From Bacteroides sp. 51 (lineage in GTDB: Bacteria > Bacteroidota > Bacteroidia > Bacteroidales > Bacteroidaceae): a DNA stretch of 64,000 bases. The position numbers and the translations under genes are program-made. Positions 1 to 8,475 of this stretch are shown here, piece after piece (the stretch's first letter is position 1; the number at the start of each line of letters is the position of its first letter). Location: assembly GCF_010500965.1 (NCBI RefSeq), contig NZ_QVMI01000008.1, positions 54,398 to 118,397 of the forward strand. The letters are read 5' to 3'. The notes below the pieces were generated by a model. It was not told the origin of the DNA and did no database searches. It was given only the letters and a program-made list of their open reading frames with translations.

Positions 1-180
1 TTTCTTATGATATCAAAGAATTGTAGAAGAAGAAACAACCACATCTTATATCCATCGACCAGTGAAATCCCTTTCAACTGTTTCCTGAAATCTGATAAAG
101 ACAATGTTGTGTTTGCTTTTATAGTTTTAGCCCTATCAGGTAACAAATGTATTTTCAATTTGTCAGGTTAACCACCTTGA
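1..180. other. Left-edge stretch, no recognised gene
   Basis: No gene is recognised here. A minus-strand frame stays open from about position 170 to the window edge and includes the peptide LSDFRKQLKGISLVDGYKMW; the plus strand is also open over much of the stretch. The minus frame could be the start of a gene lying to the left, but I recognise no family and see no clear start codon. Confidence 0.3.
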
Positions 181-1215
181 TTACTCAATAACAATGACCA
201 GTGATTTATCTACCGGTGCCCAGTCATAAACAAATTTGGCATGCGAAGATGCATTCCGTACACACATGTGCGAACGGGGAATACTACCCAATGTGGCACT
301 CCACTCAATAATGGCTGTCCGGGGCAGGTTTACAGGAACGCCGTGAATATAGCCACCATTGGTAAACCGGCTTGCCCACGGTGTATAGCCGGCAATGCGT
401 GATGTACCATCGACAAGGAATTGCATTTTGGGCTTTTTCTCCTGAACGACAAATATTCCCAGCGGGGTTTCTTTTTGATAAGGAGGATTATGTGCTCCGG
501 TGGTTGCCGGATTCTGACTGCGTATCAGCCATTTAGTGCTGGTAGAATCTTTTTCTAACGTAGCTATATTCTGATTGGTTCTATCAACTACGGCTATGCG
601 CTTAAAAGTCTGCATTTCAATGGGTTTTACGTATTTCTTCGGAATAAACCATTCTCCATCTCCGTAAACATGTGCTACATGTACCAAAGAGCTATCATTG
701 TTATATCCTATAAATCGAAACAATGTTCCGTCTGTAGCATAAATTTCAGGAGTAATGGTATCTGTGAGTAAATAAAGTGGTACGGACTGATACCTTTCTG
801 TACCCAAAGAGTCGGAAATGTTTTTATAGGCGTTGCGACTATACTTTTTCACAAGAGGCGATTCTCCGTTTACATTCTTCCGGTTCCGGACTACTCCCCA
901 GGCTGTTGGTTTTTGCTGGGCATTTTCTATTTTTGCCAATTCCTTGCGCATCTTACCCCATTGGAATACACGCACGGTATCTTTATACGGGTATTTATCT
1001 TCCAGCGTATATTGATCGTATAGCAAGGCCTTTTCAAAGACAATGTCTTCCGGGAGTATTTCTTTGATCTCGGGTTCTTTGACTACTGAAATATTTTCAA
1101 TGGTATCGTTCTCTGCTTTGGTTTCGATGTTTTCCTCAGATACTGAAGGCTTACAGGCTATTAAGGATAATAACCCGATGAATAAAACCATGTTTTGTTT
1201 ACTTAATATCGACAT
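181..1215 (-). CDS. L,D-transpeptidase (YkuD-type) lipoprotein
   Basis: 344 residues. The N-terminus has a short hydrophobic stretch ending in LLSLIAC, a lipobox with the acylated Cys near residue 21, so the protein is probably anchored in the envelope facing the periplasm. The C-terminal third is a YkuD-like domain: HGVPVN is followed by the catalytic signature SHMCVRN near residues 315-321, with Cys318 the expected nucleophile and His316 and Arg320 beside it. Family members form 3-3 cross-links in peptidoglycan or attach proteins to it. The middle region (about 60-210) has no motif I recognise. The gene lies downstream of nrdDG but is separated from it by a strong hairpin, so it is probably transcribed independently. 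Family assignment is confident; the substrate is not. Confidence 0.85.
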   Translation of the reverse strand: MSILSKQNMVLFIGLLSLIACKPSVSEENIETKAENDTIENISVVKEPEIKEILPEDIVFEKALLYDQYTLEDKYPYKDTVRVFQWGKMRKELAKIENAQQKPTAWGVVRNRKNVNGESPLVKKYSRNAYKNISDSLGTERYQSVPLYLLTDTITPEIYATDGTLFRFIGYNNDSSLVHVAHVYGDGEWFIPKKYVKPIEMQTFKRIAVVDRTNQNIATLEKDSTSTKWLIRSQNPATTGAHNPPYQKETPLGIFVVQEKKPKMQFLVDGTSRIAGYTPWASRFTNGGYIHGVPVNLPRTAIIEWSATLGSIPRSHMCVRNASSHAKFVYDWAPVDKSLVIVIE

Positions 1216-1343
1216 AATATTATCTCTCTTCTTTTAACTTAAAAACAAAAGAGATAATACTTATGTTTAATCTCGCAAGAAATAAACAATCATTGTGAGT
1301 CATTAATTAAAGCCATGTTTATTCAAATACCGTTGCTGTAAAA

Positions 1344-1395
1344 CTTTAAATTTTAGCATGCAAAAAACTCGTTTTTTACATGCTAAAATTTAAAG
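1344..1395. terminator. Long perfect hairpin downstream of nrdG
   Basis: Arms 1344-1360 and 1379-1395 are perfect 17-bp inverted repeats (CTTTAAATTTTAGCATG and its complement). The 18-bp interior continues with A6 and T6 after one mismatch. It lies about 50 bp past the nrdG stop and is the likely terminator of nrdDG. The AT-rich stem has no clear following T-run, so a mobile palindromic repeat is an alternative. Confidence 0.6.
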
Positions 1396-1446
1396 AAAAG
1401 TACCCCCTTTCAGAAGGCTCTGACACGGATAAATATGGCTAATAAA

Positions 1447-1923
1447 TTATAGTGCTTTCTTCTTCTGAAACCGCACAGTAACATCCATCATCATTCCATT
1501 ACTTACACAGTAGAAACGTTGATTAGTAGTAGGCGAATCAAGCCCGCCAAATTGTTCAATATACGGACCCAGTTTGATATAATCAAAATGCTCGAGAGAA
1601 CACCCTTTCGGTAAAACCGCTTTCCCGGAATACCATCCGGTTTTAATTCTATTGCCGGTTATATGATGCACATAACTGGCCAACTCTTCTACTTCTTTGG
1701 GAGAAGCATCACCACCCATGAAACAAACACAGGTGATGGCTCCTCCATATTTACCCAGTAAGATATCCAACGCGTGGCGATCCAGCACATTTCCAATATC
1801 TTCCATCAGGTAAGGACTATGGCATCCCTTACATCGATTGGGACAATTGGACAGGTTGATCGCCAATGTTACTTCATCGGGCACCTCCTGGAAAACAATA
1901 TCATAACTGGCGAACCGGAGCAT
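1447..1923 (-). CDS. nrdG: Anaerobic ribonucleotide reductase activating protein NrdG
   Basis: 158 residues, the normal length. It is the radical SAM activase that uses a [4Fe-4S] cluster and S-adenosylmethionine to generate the glycyl radical on NrdD. The cluster motif is CPNRCKGC near residues 27-34 (Cx3Cx2C), and MGGDA follows near residue 70 where glycine-rich SAM contacts lie in this family. The ATG overlaps the end of nrdD by 23 bp, so the two are co-transcribed and probably translationally coupled. This is the standard nrdDG order of strict anaerobes. Confidence 0.95.
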   Translation of the reverse strand: MLRFASYDIVFQEVPDEVTLAINLSNCPNRCKGCHSPYLMEDIGNVLDRHALDILLGKYGGAITCVCFMGGDASPKEVEELASYVHHITGNRIKTGWYSGKAVLPKGCSLEHFDYIKLGPYIEQFGGLDSPTTNQRFYCVSNGMMMDVTVRFQKKKAL

Positions 1924-3991
1924 AATGACGCCGTGCAGCCTCCCCCTGCCTGCTTTCCGAGAAATTACTTACCCGTTTCATATATCCGATAATGCGAGTC
2001 AGGTAGTCCAGATTCTTGCTTTTACATGATGGGCATTCATGCAAATACCGCTTATCAATATGCCCGCAATCGTTACATATGGCATTCGGTACATTGAATG
2101 TAAAGTAATTGCAGCCTTCATTGGCAGCCACACAAATCAGATGATAGTATTGTTCCTTGCTTAAATGTTCTTCCAGATTCATGTGCAAGGCCGAACCACC
2201 GGTAAGATGCTCTATATACTTCTTTCCATGCAGACGGAATTTATCAATGACATTCAATGATTTGTCTTCAACAATATAAAAATAGCTGTTATAGCAATCG
2301 CGGTTCACTTTATACCCGTCTCTCCTATCCCACTTCGCATGTTTTACTCCTACGTTCTCTGCCGGAATCATTTCACAGTTAAACATCAGATCTTTCGTGC
2401 GGTATCTCTTATTATACTCTTCAATCAGTCCGAGGATTTGCTGTACAAATTCCTCATAACGTGGATTGTCTGTTATTTCTATGCCCAAAGACTCGGCCGC
2501 TTCGACCAATCCGTTTACACCAATGGTCAGATATTGGCGTCCCAGATTAATATATCCGGCATCGAACAAAGGCAGCATACCTTTTTCCTGCATATATTTC
2601 AGATTTTCATTGTATGCCATCTGGACTTTATGCACCAGATCAACCACTTCTTCGAGGAAGAACATATAATGGATTCCCTTCCGCGAAGCCGACTGGATAC
2701 AACGATTCAGATTAATAGTCAATACACTTTTTGAACCGGTAGACACTCCACCCGCACCCAAAGTATAGCTAAATCCGTTATCCTGAATTTCGTTACGTAA
2801 ACGGCAACAGCTACTTAATGAATCAGCATTGTCACTGATATAAGTAAAGAAAGAATGCCCCTCGGCATACATCTCAGCAGTAAACTCACCATATTCCTTA
2901 TCTTTAGGCTCGCCATTTTCAGTCAACAGCGCCATAGTTTCTACCGGGAAAGTCAATACGGTGCGTGTGCGTTCTTTATTGAACCATTTCATAAACCGTT
3001 TCTGAAGCCAGTTCAATGAATCCCAATGTGGAGCACTTCCATCGGGGAAGATAAAGTTCTCAAAAAGACTTTCGAAATAAAAACGATCGTAATAAGATAT
3101 ATTCCAGAATACCGCCTGGAAATTCCTTGCACCGGTAGGTTGGTTAATGGAATATACAATCTGCTCAAAGCAATCGGTAATGATTTTATCCAGTGTACGT
3201 TGCTTCAGTGATAAGTCAACAACCTTATCGGCTTCTTTATAATACTCCTTGCCATATTCCAGTCCGATAAAGTAGTTCATGTACATCAGGAATTCCGGTG
3301 TGGCACATGCACCGCTAAGCATACTGGATACCATGAAAACCATATTGATAAATCCACCGCAGAATGATTTCAGGTTGGTTGGAGCTTTGGAGTTACCACC
3401 TATAGACATTGTACCACCAATCAACCAGGGATACATGGTAATACTGGCACAATAGTTGGCCAGACTTGTCTCATCATTCTTATATATATAATGGTTGTTC
3501 AATAAATCAATATACTTGTCTGCCAGTTCTTTACCGTACATTTCCTTCAAGCGGTCGGTCAGCATGCGACGATTCAAACGAATGAAGTTCGATTTAGGCA
3601 ATTCTCCGATCAACGTAGCCATATTTTTGTTCTCTACATTGGCATTCGAATCATATTTACTACCCGAAGCTGCATTTTGCGCATCACAATAATCAATCAG
3701 GAACTTCAATTTATCGCGCACCTCACGGTCTTCCAGGTGCTTTTGCCTGTAAAGCATATAAGATTTGGCAACCATATAATACCTTTCTGCCATAAGCGCT
3801 AACTCCACCTGGTTCTGAATTTCTTCAACCGTGGTTTGGTTCGTTATACTCACCCGACTTAAGATATTGGTGATCACATCCTGAGTAGCAAAGCTGCCTA
3901 CCGATAAAAATGCTTTAGCAATAGCACTCCTGATTTTCTCCATAGAAAAAGGTTCTCTTTTTCCATCTCTTTTAATTATGAATAGCTCCAT
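1901..3991 (-). CDS. nrdD: Anaerobic ribonucleoside-triphosphate reductase NrdD
   Basis: 696 residues, class III reductase that makes dNTPs from NTPs without oxygen. The N-terminal ~90 residues form an ATP-cone (IIKRDGKREPFSMEKI), the usual allosteric domain. The catalytic barrel follows. Near the C-terminus a zinc site is visible as CNDCGH and CPSCKSKN, followed by the glycyl-radical loop TRIIGYMKR, in which the Gly is the expected radical site. The start is ATG at 3991. It overlaps nrdG, its activase. A TAnnTTTG-type -7 box lies about 125 bp upstream. Confidence 0.96.
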   Translation of the reverse strand: MELFIIKRDGKREPFSMEKIRSAIAKAFLSVGSFATQDVITNILSRVSITNQTTVEEIQNQVELALMAERYYMVAKSYMLYRQKHLEDREVRDKLKFLIDYCDAQNAASGSKYDSNANVENKNMATLIGELPKSNFIRLNRRMLTDRLKEMYGKELADKYIDLLNNHYIYKNDETSLANYCASITMYPWLIGGTMSIGGNSKAPTNLKSFCGGFINMVFMVSSMLSGACATPEFLMYMNYFIGLEYGKEYYKEADKVVDLSLKQRTLDKIITDCFEQIVYSINQPTGARNFQAVFWNISYYDRFYFESLFENFIFPDGSAPHWDSLNWLQKRFMKWFNKERTRTVLTFPVETMALLTENGEPKDKEYGEFTAEMYAEGHSFFTYISDNADSLSSCCRLRNEIQDNGFSYTLGAGGVSTGSKSVLTINLNRCIQSASRKGIHYMFFLEEVVDLVHKVQMAYNENLKYMQEKGMLPLFDAGYINLGRQYLTIGVNGLVEAAESLGIEITDNPRYEEFVQQILGLIEEYNKRYRTKDLMFNCEMIPAENVGVKHAKWDRRDGYKVNRDCYNSYFYIVEDKSLNVIDKFRLHGKKYIEHLTGGSALHMNLEEHLSKEQYYHLICVAANEGCNYFTFNVPNAICNDCGHIDKRYLHECPSCKSKNLDYLTRIIGYMKRVSNFSESRQGEAARRHYAPVRQL

Positions 3992-4115
3992 GATATATTA
4001 TAATATGGGTTTAACATTTGCCTTGTTTATTAAAGTATCTAGCCGATAAAGTGAAAAAAGTCCTGTTGTCTTGTTATAAAATACATACTCCACACTACGT
4101 GAACCGCATGCGATG

Positions 4116-4123
4116 CAAATATA
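4116..4123 (-). promoter_or_regulatory. Putative -7 box for nrdDG
   Basis: On the minus strand this reads TATATTTG and matches the Bacteroides -7 consensus TAnnTTTG. No properly spaced -33 TTTG is evident, so this is tentative. It would give a leader of about 115 nt. The rest of the 3992-4297 gap shows nothing else. Confidence 0.4.
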
Positions 4124-4297
4124 TATAAAAAACAATTCAAATCAATACACAGTTTTCATATTAGAAAACATATTTATTAAATAAAACAAGATACCACCTG
4201 ATAATCAATTAATTAAAAATAGAAATGGAAAACTTTATTTTATGAGTACGCAAAAATAAACCCAAAATAGAAAAGCAAAGCAAGATTTAAAAATAAC

Positions 4298-4332
4298 AAA
4301 AGCCGAAATCCCATTAAAGAATTTCGGCTTTT
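4298..4332 (-). terminator. Intrinsic terminator after the GH28 cluster
   Basis: Arms AAAAGCCGAAAT (4298-4309) and ATTTCGGCTTTT (4321-4332) form a perfect 12-bp stem with an 11-nt loop, and the descending arm ends in U4 on either strand. It lies 46 bp past the stop of the 4379-5701 gene and separates that cluster from nrdD. Confidence 0.8.
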
Positions 4333-4378
4333 ATATAGTACTTTAATAAATTATATTTCCCAGGAAAGAGGAGTCAAA

Positions 4379-5701
4379 TCAATGCACTTTCTTACCATTG
4401 ATCTTTATGTTCTTGAATGTAGAGCTTTTCATAAATTGAGGAATCTCCGCATCTTTAGATGCTTCAAATTCTAAATTCTCAAATACAAAATCCGTTAACT
4501 CATATTGATCCTCAGAAGATACAACATCAAAAACAGTATTACACTCCATATTCAGATTTCGTATCGTAATATTATTCGCATAAGACTTCCTGATGTCTTT
4601 TTCTCCTTTTAAATCAAAGAACTGAGTCCAGGGTTTAATATAAACAATGCTATTGGCGCTACCTTTAATATCTTCCACCAGCATATATTCATAACGTTGA
4701 GGAGTATCGGGACGCATTTTTAACCAGAACAAGCGTTGCGCTTTATCAACCGTACAACGTCTGATAATTACATTGTGGTTATGTATAGACTCGCTTCCGC
4801 AGGTAAATGCGCTATGACAGAAACCAAAGGTACAGTCTTCCGCAATGATATTCCGGTTGGCTCCGTTGTTTTCGTCTTTATCTGCAAACGGGCCTTTACC
4901 TCCTTTTAATACAACAGCATCGTCGTTTACAGACATATAACAGTCTTTGATCAGGAAGTTGGTGCAAACGTCGATATCCACAGCATCACTACTCGGAGCT
5001 TTCACCGGAGCCTTAGGTGCAAAAATATGCAGATTCAGCAGTTTGACATTCTCGCATTTATAAAAGTGAGTCGTCCAGAACGGAGAGTTCATTAAACGAA
5101 CACCAGAAATCTGAACGTCCTTACAGTTAGATACATATAACAAGCGCGGACGCATTTCGTCCATGTTTGTACATTTAGGATTAAACTGACGACGGAGCCA
5201 GAATGATTTCCAATAACGTAAGCCGTTTCCATTAATCGTACCTTTTCCTGATATGGTAAATCCATCAACTTTATCTGCATTCACAAGTGCTGCAAAATAC
5301 TTTAATGTTTGCCCTTCCATACGGGTCATTAAGATAGCAAAGTCGCTGATATCATCACTTCCCTTCAAGACTCCACCCTCTTCCAGATGCAGATGTGTAT
5401 TGGGTTTAAAAAAGAGTGAGCCACTCAGGTAAGTGCCTTGAGGAATGATAACCACTCCGCCACCTGCCTGATGGGCCTGATCAATCACGGCTTGTATCTT
5501 CCCGGTCTGAACAACCGTACTATCGTTCACAACGCCATAATCGGTGATGCGATAAGACGTACCCAACTTACTTATATCCGTCGGGGTATGGTTTCTAAAC
5601 CATTCAGGAATTGGCGTTCCATCCGGCCAAACCTCTTTAGCTGTTACGCTTGTACTTACTAATGCTATAAGTAGCATCAGGATATACCTCATTTTCTTCA
5701 T
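4379..5701 (-). CDS. GH28-family pectic glycosidase (polygalacturonase-like)
   Basis: About 440 residues from the ATG at 5701; a TTG at 5713 would add four residues ahead of a good signal peptide (MKKMRYILMLLIALVSTSVTA) and is less likely. The mature protein is a right-handed beta-helix of the GH28 type. AGGGVVIIPQGTYLSG is the usual N-terminal strand. Acidic catalytic motifs follow: SSDAVDID, then NDDAVVLKGG (the conserved Asp pair). The canonical GHG motif is replaced by CGSES, which suggests a divergent subfamily, perhaps active on rhamnogalacturonan or side chains. The product is probably periplasmic. It is the last of a three-gene leftward unit with a deacetylase and a second GH28. Confidence 0.85.
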   Translation of the reverse strand: MKKMRYILMLLIALVSTSVTAKEVWPDGTPIPEWFRNHTPTDISKLGTSYRITDYGVVNDSTVVQTGKIQAVIDQAHQAGGGVVIIPQGTYLSGSLFFKPNTHLHLEEGGVLKGSDDISDFAILMTRMEGQTLKYFAALVNADKVDGFTISGKGTINGNGLRYWKSFWLRRQFNPKCTNMDEMRPRLLYVSNCKDVQISGVRLMNSPFWTTHFYKCENVKLLNLHIFAPKAPVKAPSSDAVDIDVCTNFLIKDCYMSVNDDAVVLKGGKGPFADKDENNGANRNIIAEDCTFGFCHSAFTCGSESIHNHNVIIRRCTVDKAQRLFWLKMRPDTPQRYEYMLVEDIKGSANSIVYIKPWTQFFDLKGEKDIRKSYANNITIRNLNMECNTVFDVVSSEDQYELTDFVFENLEFEASKDAEIPQFMKSSTFKNIKINGKKVH

Positions 5702-5714
5702 AACTAAAAACAAT

Positions 5715-6686
5715 CTATTTTACTTTAACTTCAATAATTCCTCCATAAGGGTCAAATTCAAACATCGCTTTGCCGGGAAGCGAACGAACAGTCAGTTCTT
5801 TCTCTCCTTGAATGGCACTAACTTTCTTAAGCCCTTCTTCTTCAACAACCATCGTCAGGGGTTCATTAAACAATTCTTTGTCCAATGCCAGATGAGGGGT
5901 GATTGTTATTTTACTTCCTTTCCGGGTAATTTCGCACTCTAACTCTTCGAATTCTTTGAGATAAGCACCTACATCATGGAATGTGCCTACCCAGATAGAA
6001 TCTTCCAATGCTTTTACCTGATCGAAATGATTCCAAAGAATATCCGGCGAAGTAAACGCATCATATCCATAGGTTATGCCATGTATCATGGCCACGCCCC
6101 AGTCTTTTGTTTCTAAAAGCGTATTTACCCATCGGTCGAAATCTTCCGGTGATAGTTTATAGCTCATTGCAAATTGCCGGGTACGGGTACCAACTCTGCC
6201 TTCGGAGGCCAATGCAGTAACTTCTTCGTTTCTTGCATTATAAGGATAGCAGAACGTACGTGATGGGATTCCGGTATTTGCCAGAATGATACTGTCATTT
6301 TTGCCAATCTCGACCTTTACCTCATCCGGGCTGATTTTGGTTAAGTTGGCATGCGACCAGCCATGATTAGAGATTTCGTGTCCTTTTATCGCCATCTCTT
6401 TCAGCTCCGGCCAGGAAGCCCGTCCGGTATCTCTTACAGCTTCATTATCTATATTGATGGATATTCCGTTAACCCAGAACGTACCTTTCATCTTTCTTTT
6501 TTCCATTTCGGGAAACACCAGGGTATAATGTTCTTTCATCCCATCGTCATAAGTATAGCTTATGGCGCATAATTTATCTTCTTTGTACTTGGCAACATAA
6601 ACATTCACATTGTCTGTATTAGACGAACAGTTGCTAAAGAGGATAGAACAACAAAATAATACAGCGATAGATTTCAAGGTGTTCAT
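5715..6686 (-). CDS. Polysaccharide deacetylase (NodB/CE4-like) lipoprotein
   Basis: 323 residues from the ATG at 6686. An in-frame ATG at 6719 would overlap the upstream gene and precede the signal sequence, so it is rejected. The N-terminus MNTLKSIAVLFCCSILFSNC is a lipoprotein signal. CE4-type motifs are visible: SYTYDDG, with the first Asp pair that binds metal and acts as base, then EISNHGWSHAN (HxxxH-type metal ligands) and FCYPYN. Family members remove N- or O-acetyl groups from carbohydrates. It lies between two GH28 genes with spacings of 1 and 13 bp, so it probably deacetylates a pectic fragment that those enzymes cut. The substrate is inferred from context only. Confidence 0.8.
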   Translation of the reverse strand: MNTLKSIAVLFCCSILFSNCSSNTDNVNVYVAKYKEDKLCAISYTYDDGMKEHYTLVFPEMEKRKMKGTFWVNGISINIDNEAVRDTGRASWPELKEMAIKGHEISNHGWSHANLTKISPDEVKVEIGKNDSIILANTGIPSRTFCYPYNARNEEVTALASEGRVGTRTRQFAMSYKLSPEDFDRWVNTLLETKDWGVAMIHGITYGYDAFTSPDILWNHFDQVKALEDSIWVGTFHDVGAYLKEFEELECEITRKGSKITITPHLALDKELFNEPLTMVVEEEGLKKVSAIQGEKELTVRSLPGKAMFEFDPYGGIIEVKVK

Positions 6687-6687
6687 A

Positions 6688-8064
6688 TTATAATTCGTTT
6701 TTTTGGGTGTAAGTAACATTCTCTTCTACTACGTTTTCTACATTGCTGACGCTTTCGATAAACTCGGCAACTTCATCAACATGTACATTCTTTATTTCTA
6801 CGTTTTTCACCGGAAGCTTAGCGTCGCCCTTCAACTCGTAAATCGCTTTGGCTGTCTTACAAGTTACGTTATTCATATAGATACCCTCAATACGGGTGAT
6901 ACGTTCTTCGTAAGTAGGAACCAGGTCTTTCCATTGGTAGAGCACATCGGTATCAATTTCAAGCACTCTGCGGGTACTGCCACACTCTACGTTTTCCATA
7001 TGGATGTTTTCAATAAATCCACCGCGGCGGTGATTGGTCTTCACAAAGAACAGGCGGTGTACGGAATTGGGTGCGTAACAATTGGTCATATAAATATTGC
7101 GGATACCTCCTGAGATTTCACTACCGATGCCCAATAGTGTATGCCCTTCAAGGATGGTACAATTACGGATAACGATGTTTTCGCAAGGTGTATCCAATCT
7201 CCAGGCATCGCGGTTGCGTCCGGCTTTGATTACAACAGCATCATCGCCCTGGTCGAACGTGCAATCTTCGATGAGGAAGTTGCGACTCATTTCGAGGTCT
7301 ACTCCATCGTTGTTGTGACCATGAGCTTTAACGTCCAGGTTGCGAACCACGCCACCATCGCACATATACAGATGAATGGTCCAGAAAGGGCTTTCCCTGA
7401 TTTTAAACTCATCCAGGTATACGTTTTTGCATCGGTTGAAATGAATCAGGTGCGGACGCATATTGTTTTCTCCGACAGCCATCTGTCGTTCTTCTACGGG
7501 TACGTCTGTAGAGGCCATCGTATAAAGTTGCTTCAATGCTTCCATGTGAGGGGCAGGACGTTTGAACCAGATTTTCCAAAGATCCATCTTCGGGTTGAGC
7601 ATGCCTTTACCTGTAATGGCAACATTCTCGCACTCAAAGGCGTAGAGCAACGGTGAATAGTTGTAGCATTCCATTCCTTCCCATGACGTCATTACGGCAG
7701 GTAGATAGTCATTGGGGTTATCGGTAAAACGCAGTACTGCATTTTCTTCCAGATGAAGGTTTATATTGCTCTTAAAATGGATGGGCCCAGTAAGCCATGT
7801 CCCGGCGGGAACCACCACTCTACCGCCACCGGCCTTATTGCACGCTTCAATGGCATCGGCTATGGCTTTGGTATTGTTTCGCTCTCCGCCTTCAATAGCG
7901 CCATATGCTGTGATGGGAAAGTCTTTTGGGGGATAAACAAAGACTTTGATCGGGTCCATAGGGAAAGGCGCTTCTACTTTTACGGTTTCATACGTAGGAG
8001 CGGAAGCACAAGAGACTAAAAGTAAACAGGCAAATGCCCCGTACAGGGACTTAAATAAGTTCAT
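6688..8064 (-). CDS. GH28-family pectic glycosidase lipoprotein
   Basis: 458 residues from the ATG at 8064; a GTG at 8070 would add two residues. The signal MNLFKSLYGAFACLLLVSC ends in a lipobox Cys. The body is a GH28 beta-helix: AGGGRVVVPAGTWLTGPI, then HGHNNDGVDLEMS (the NxDG motif), QGDDAVVIKAGRN (Asp pair) and LGIGSEISGG, where a GHG motif would stand. It differs clearly from the GH28 at 4379-5701 and is not a recent duplicate. First gene of the leftward trio, with a TACTTTTG box upstream. It probably hydrolyses galacturonate-containing polymer or oligomer in the periplasm. Confidence 0.85.
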   Translation of the reverse strand: MNLFKSLYGAFACLLLVSCASAPTYETVKVEAPFPMDPIKVFVYPPKDFPITAYGAIEGGERNNTKAIADAIEACNKAGGGRVVVPAGTWLTGPIHFKSNINLHLEENAVLRFTDNPNDYLPAVMTSWEGMECYNYSPLLYAFECENVAITGKGMLNPKMDLWKIWFKRPAPHMEALKQLYTMASTDVPVEERQMAVGENNMRPHLIHFNRCKNVYLDEFKIRESPFWTIHLYMCDGGVVRNLDVKAHGHNNDGVDLEMSRNFLIEDCTFDQGDDAVVIKAGRNRDAWRLDTPCENIVIRNCTILEGHTLLGIGSEISGGIRNIYMTNCYAPNSVHRLFFVKTNHRRGGFIENIHMENVECGSTRRVLEIDTDVLYQWKDLVPTYEERITRIEGIYMNNVTCKTAKAIYELKGDAKLPVKNVEIKNVHVDEVAEFIESVSNVENVVEENVTYTQKNEL

Positions 8065-8109
8065 TTTCACGATATGGTTTTAAATTTAAGACTTTGGTTA
8101 TCTGATTAG

Positions 8110-8117
8110 CAAAAGTA
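8110..8117 (-). promoter_or_regulatory. Putative -7 box for the GH28 trio
   Basis: Minus-strand TACTTTTG matches TAnnTTTG 46 bp upstream of the GH28 start. No clear -33 box is seen. It is divergent from the promoter of the B12-riboswitch transcript, about 120 bp away. Confidence 0.4.
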
Positions 8118-8237
8118 CATTCTTACCGGCTGACTTTCCCCATAAAAATGTACGTTTAACTGGAAATACGTTCATAATGCGGACTAAAGATAAATGAATA
8201 TTATCATAATAAACAAATCAAATTCTGTATTTATCAT

Positions 8238-8245
8238 TATCTTTG
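8238..8245 (+). promoter_or_regulatory. Putative -7 box of the btuFCD transcript
   Basis: TATCTTTG matches TAnnTTTG and sits just ahead of the cobalamin riboswitch. The same octamer precedes the second riboswitch at 12391, which supports it as the functional box. Confidence 0.55.
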
Positions 8246-8264
8246 CCCGCGAACTGGTTTTGCA

Positions 8265-8425
8265 ACTCCTTACGGATAAGCAAATTAAAAGGGAATCGGG
8301 TGAAAGTCCCGGACAGTCCCGCTGCTGTGAAACTCTTATCGTTCTGAAAAAGATACTTCGGCCACTGGTGGAATTAGCCGGGAAGGCTTTCAGGATGTGA
8401 GTCAGTCAGAAGACCTGCCGTTCAT
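8265..8425 (+). ncRNA. Cobalamin (B12) riboswitch ahead of btuFCD
   Basis: Hallmarks in order: AAAAGGGAAtcGGGTGAAA, then CAGTCCCGCTGCTGTGA, GCCACTG near 8350, GGGAAGG, and the terminal B12 box GTCAGTCAGAAGACCTGCC. This order is that of the cobalamin element. Adenosylcobalamin binding normally lowers expression downstream, so btuFCD should be induced when B12 is scarce. The boundaries are approximate. Confidence 0.92.
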
Positions 8426-8475
8426 GCTTAGAGAGTTATATTCTCGTGGGTATAGAATATTAATTCATTCACTTT

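Noticed and set aside
8194-8400. 68-residue plus frame in the first riboswitch region
   Set aside because: It coincides with the riboswitch aptamer; no coding features.
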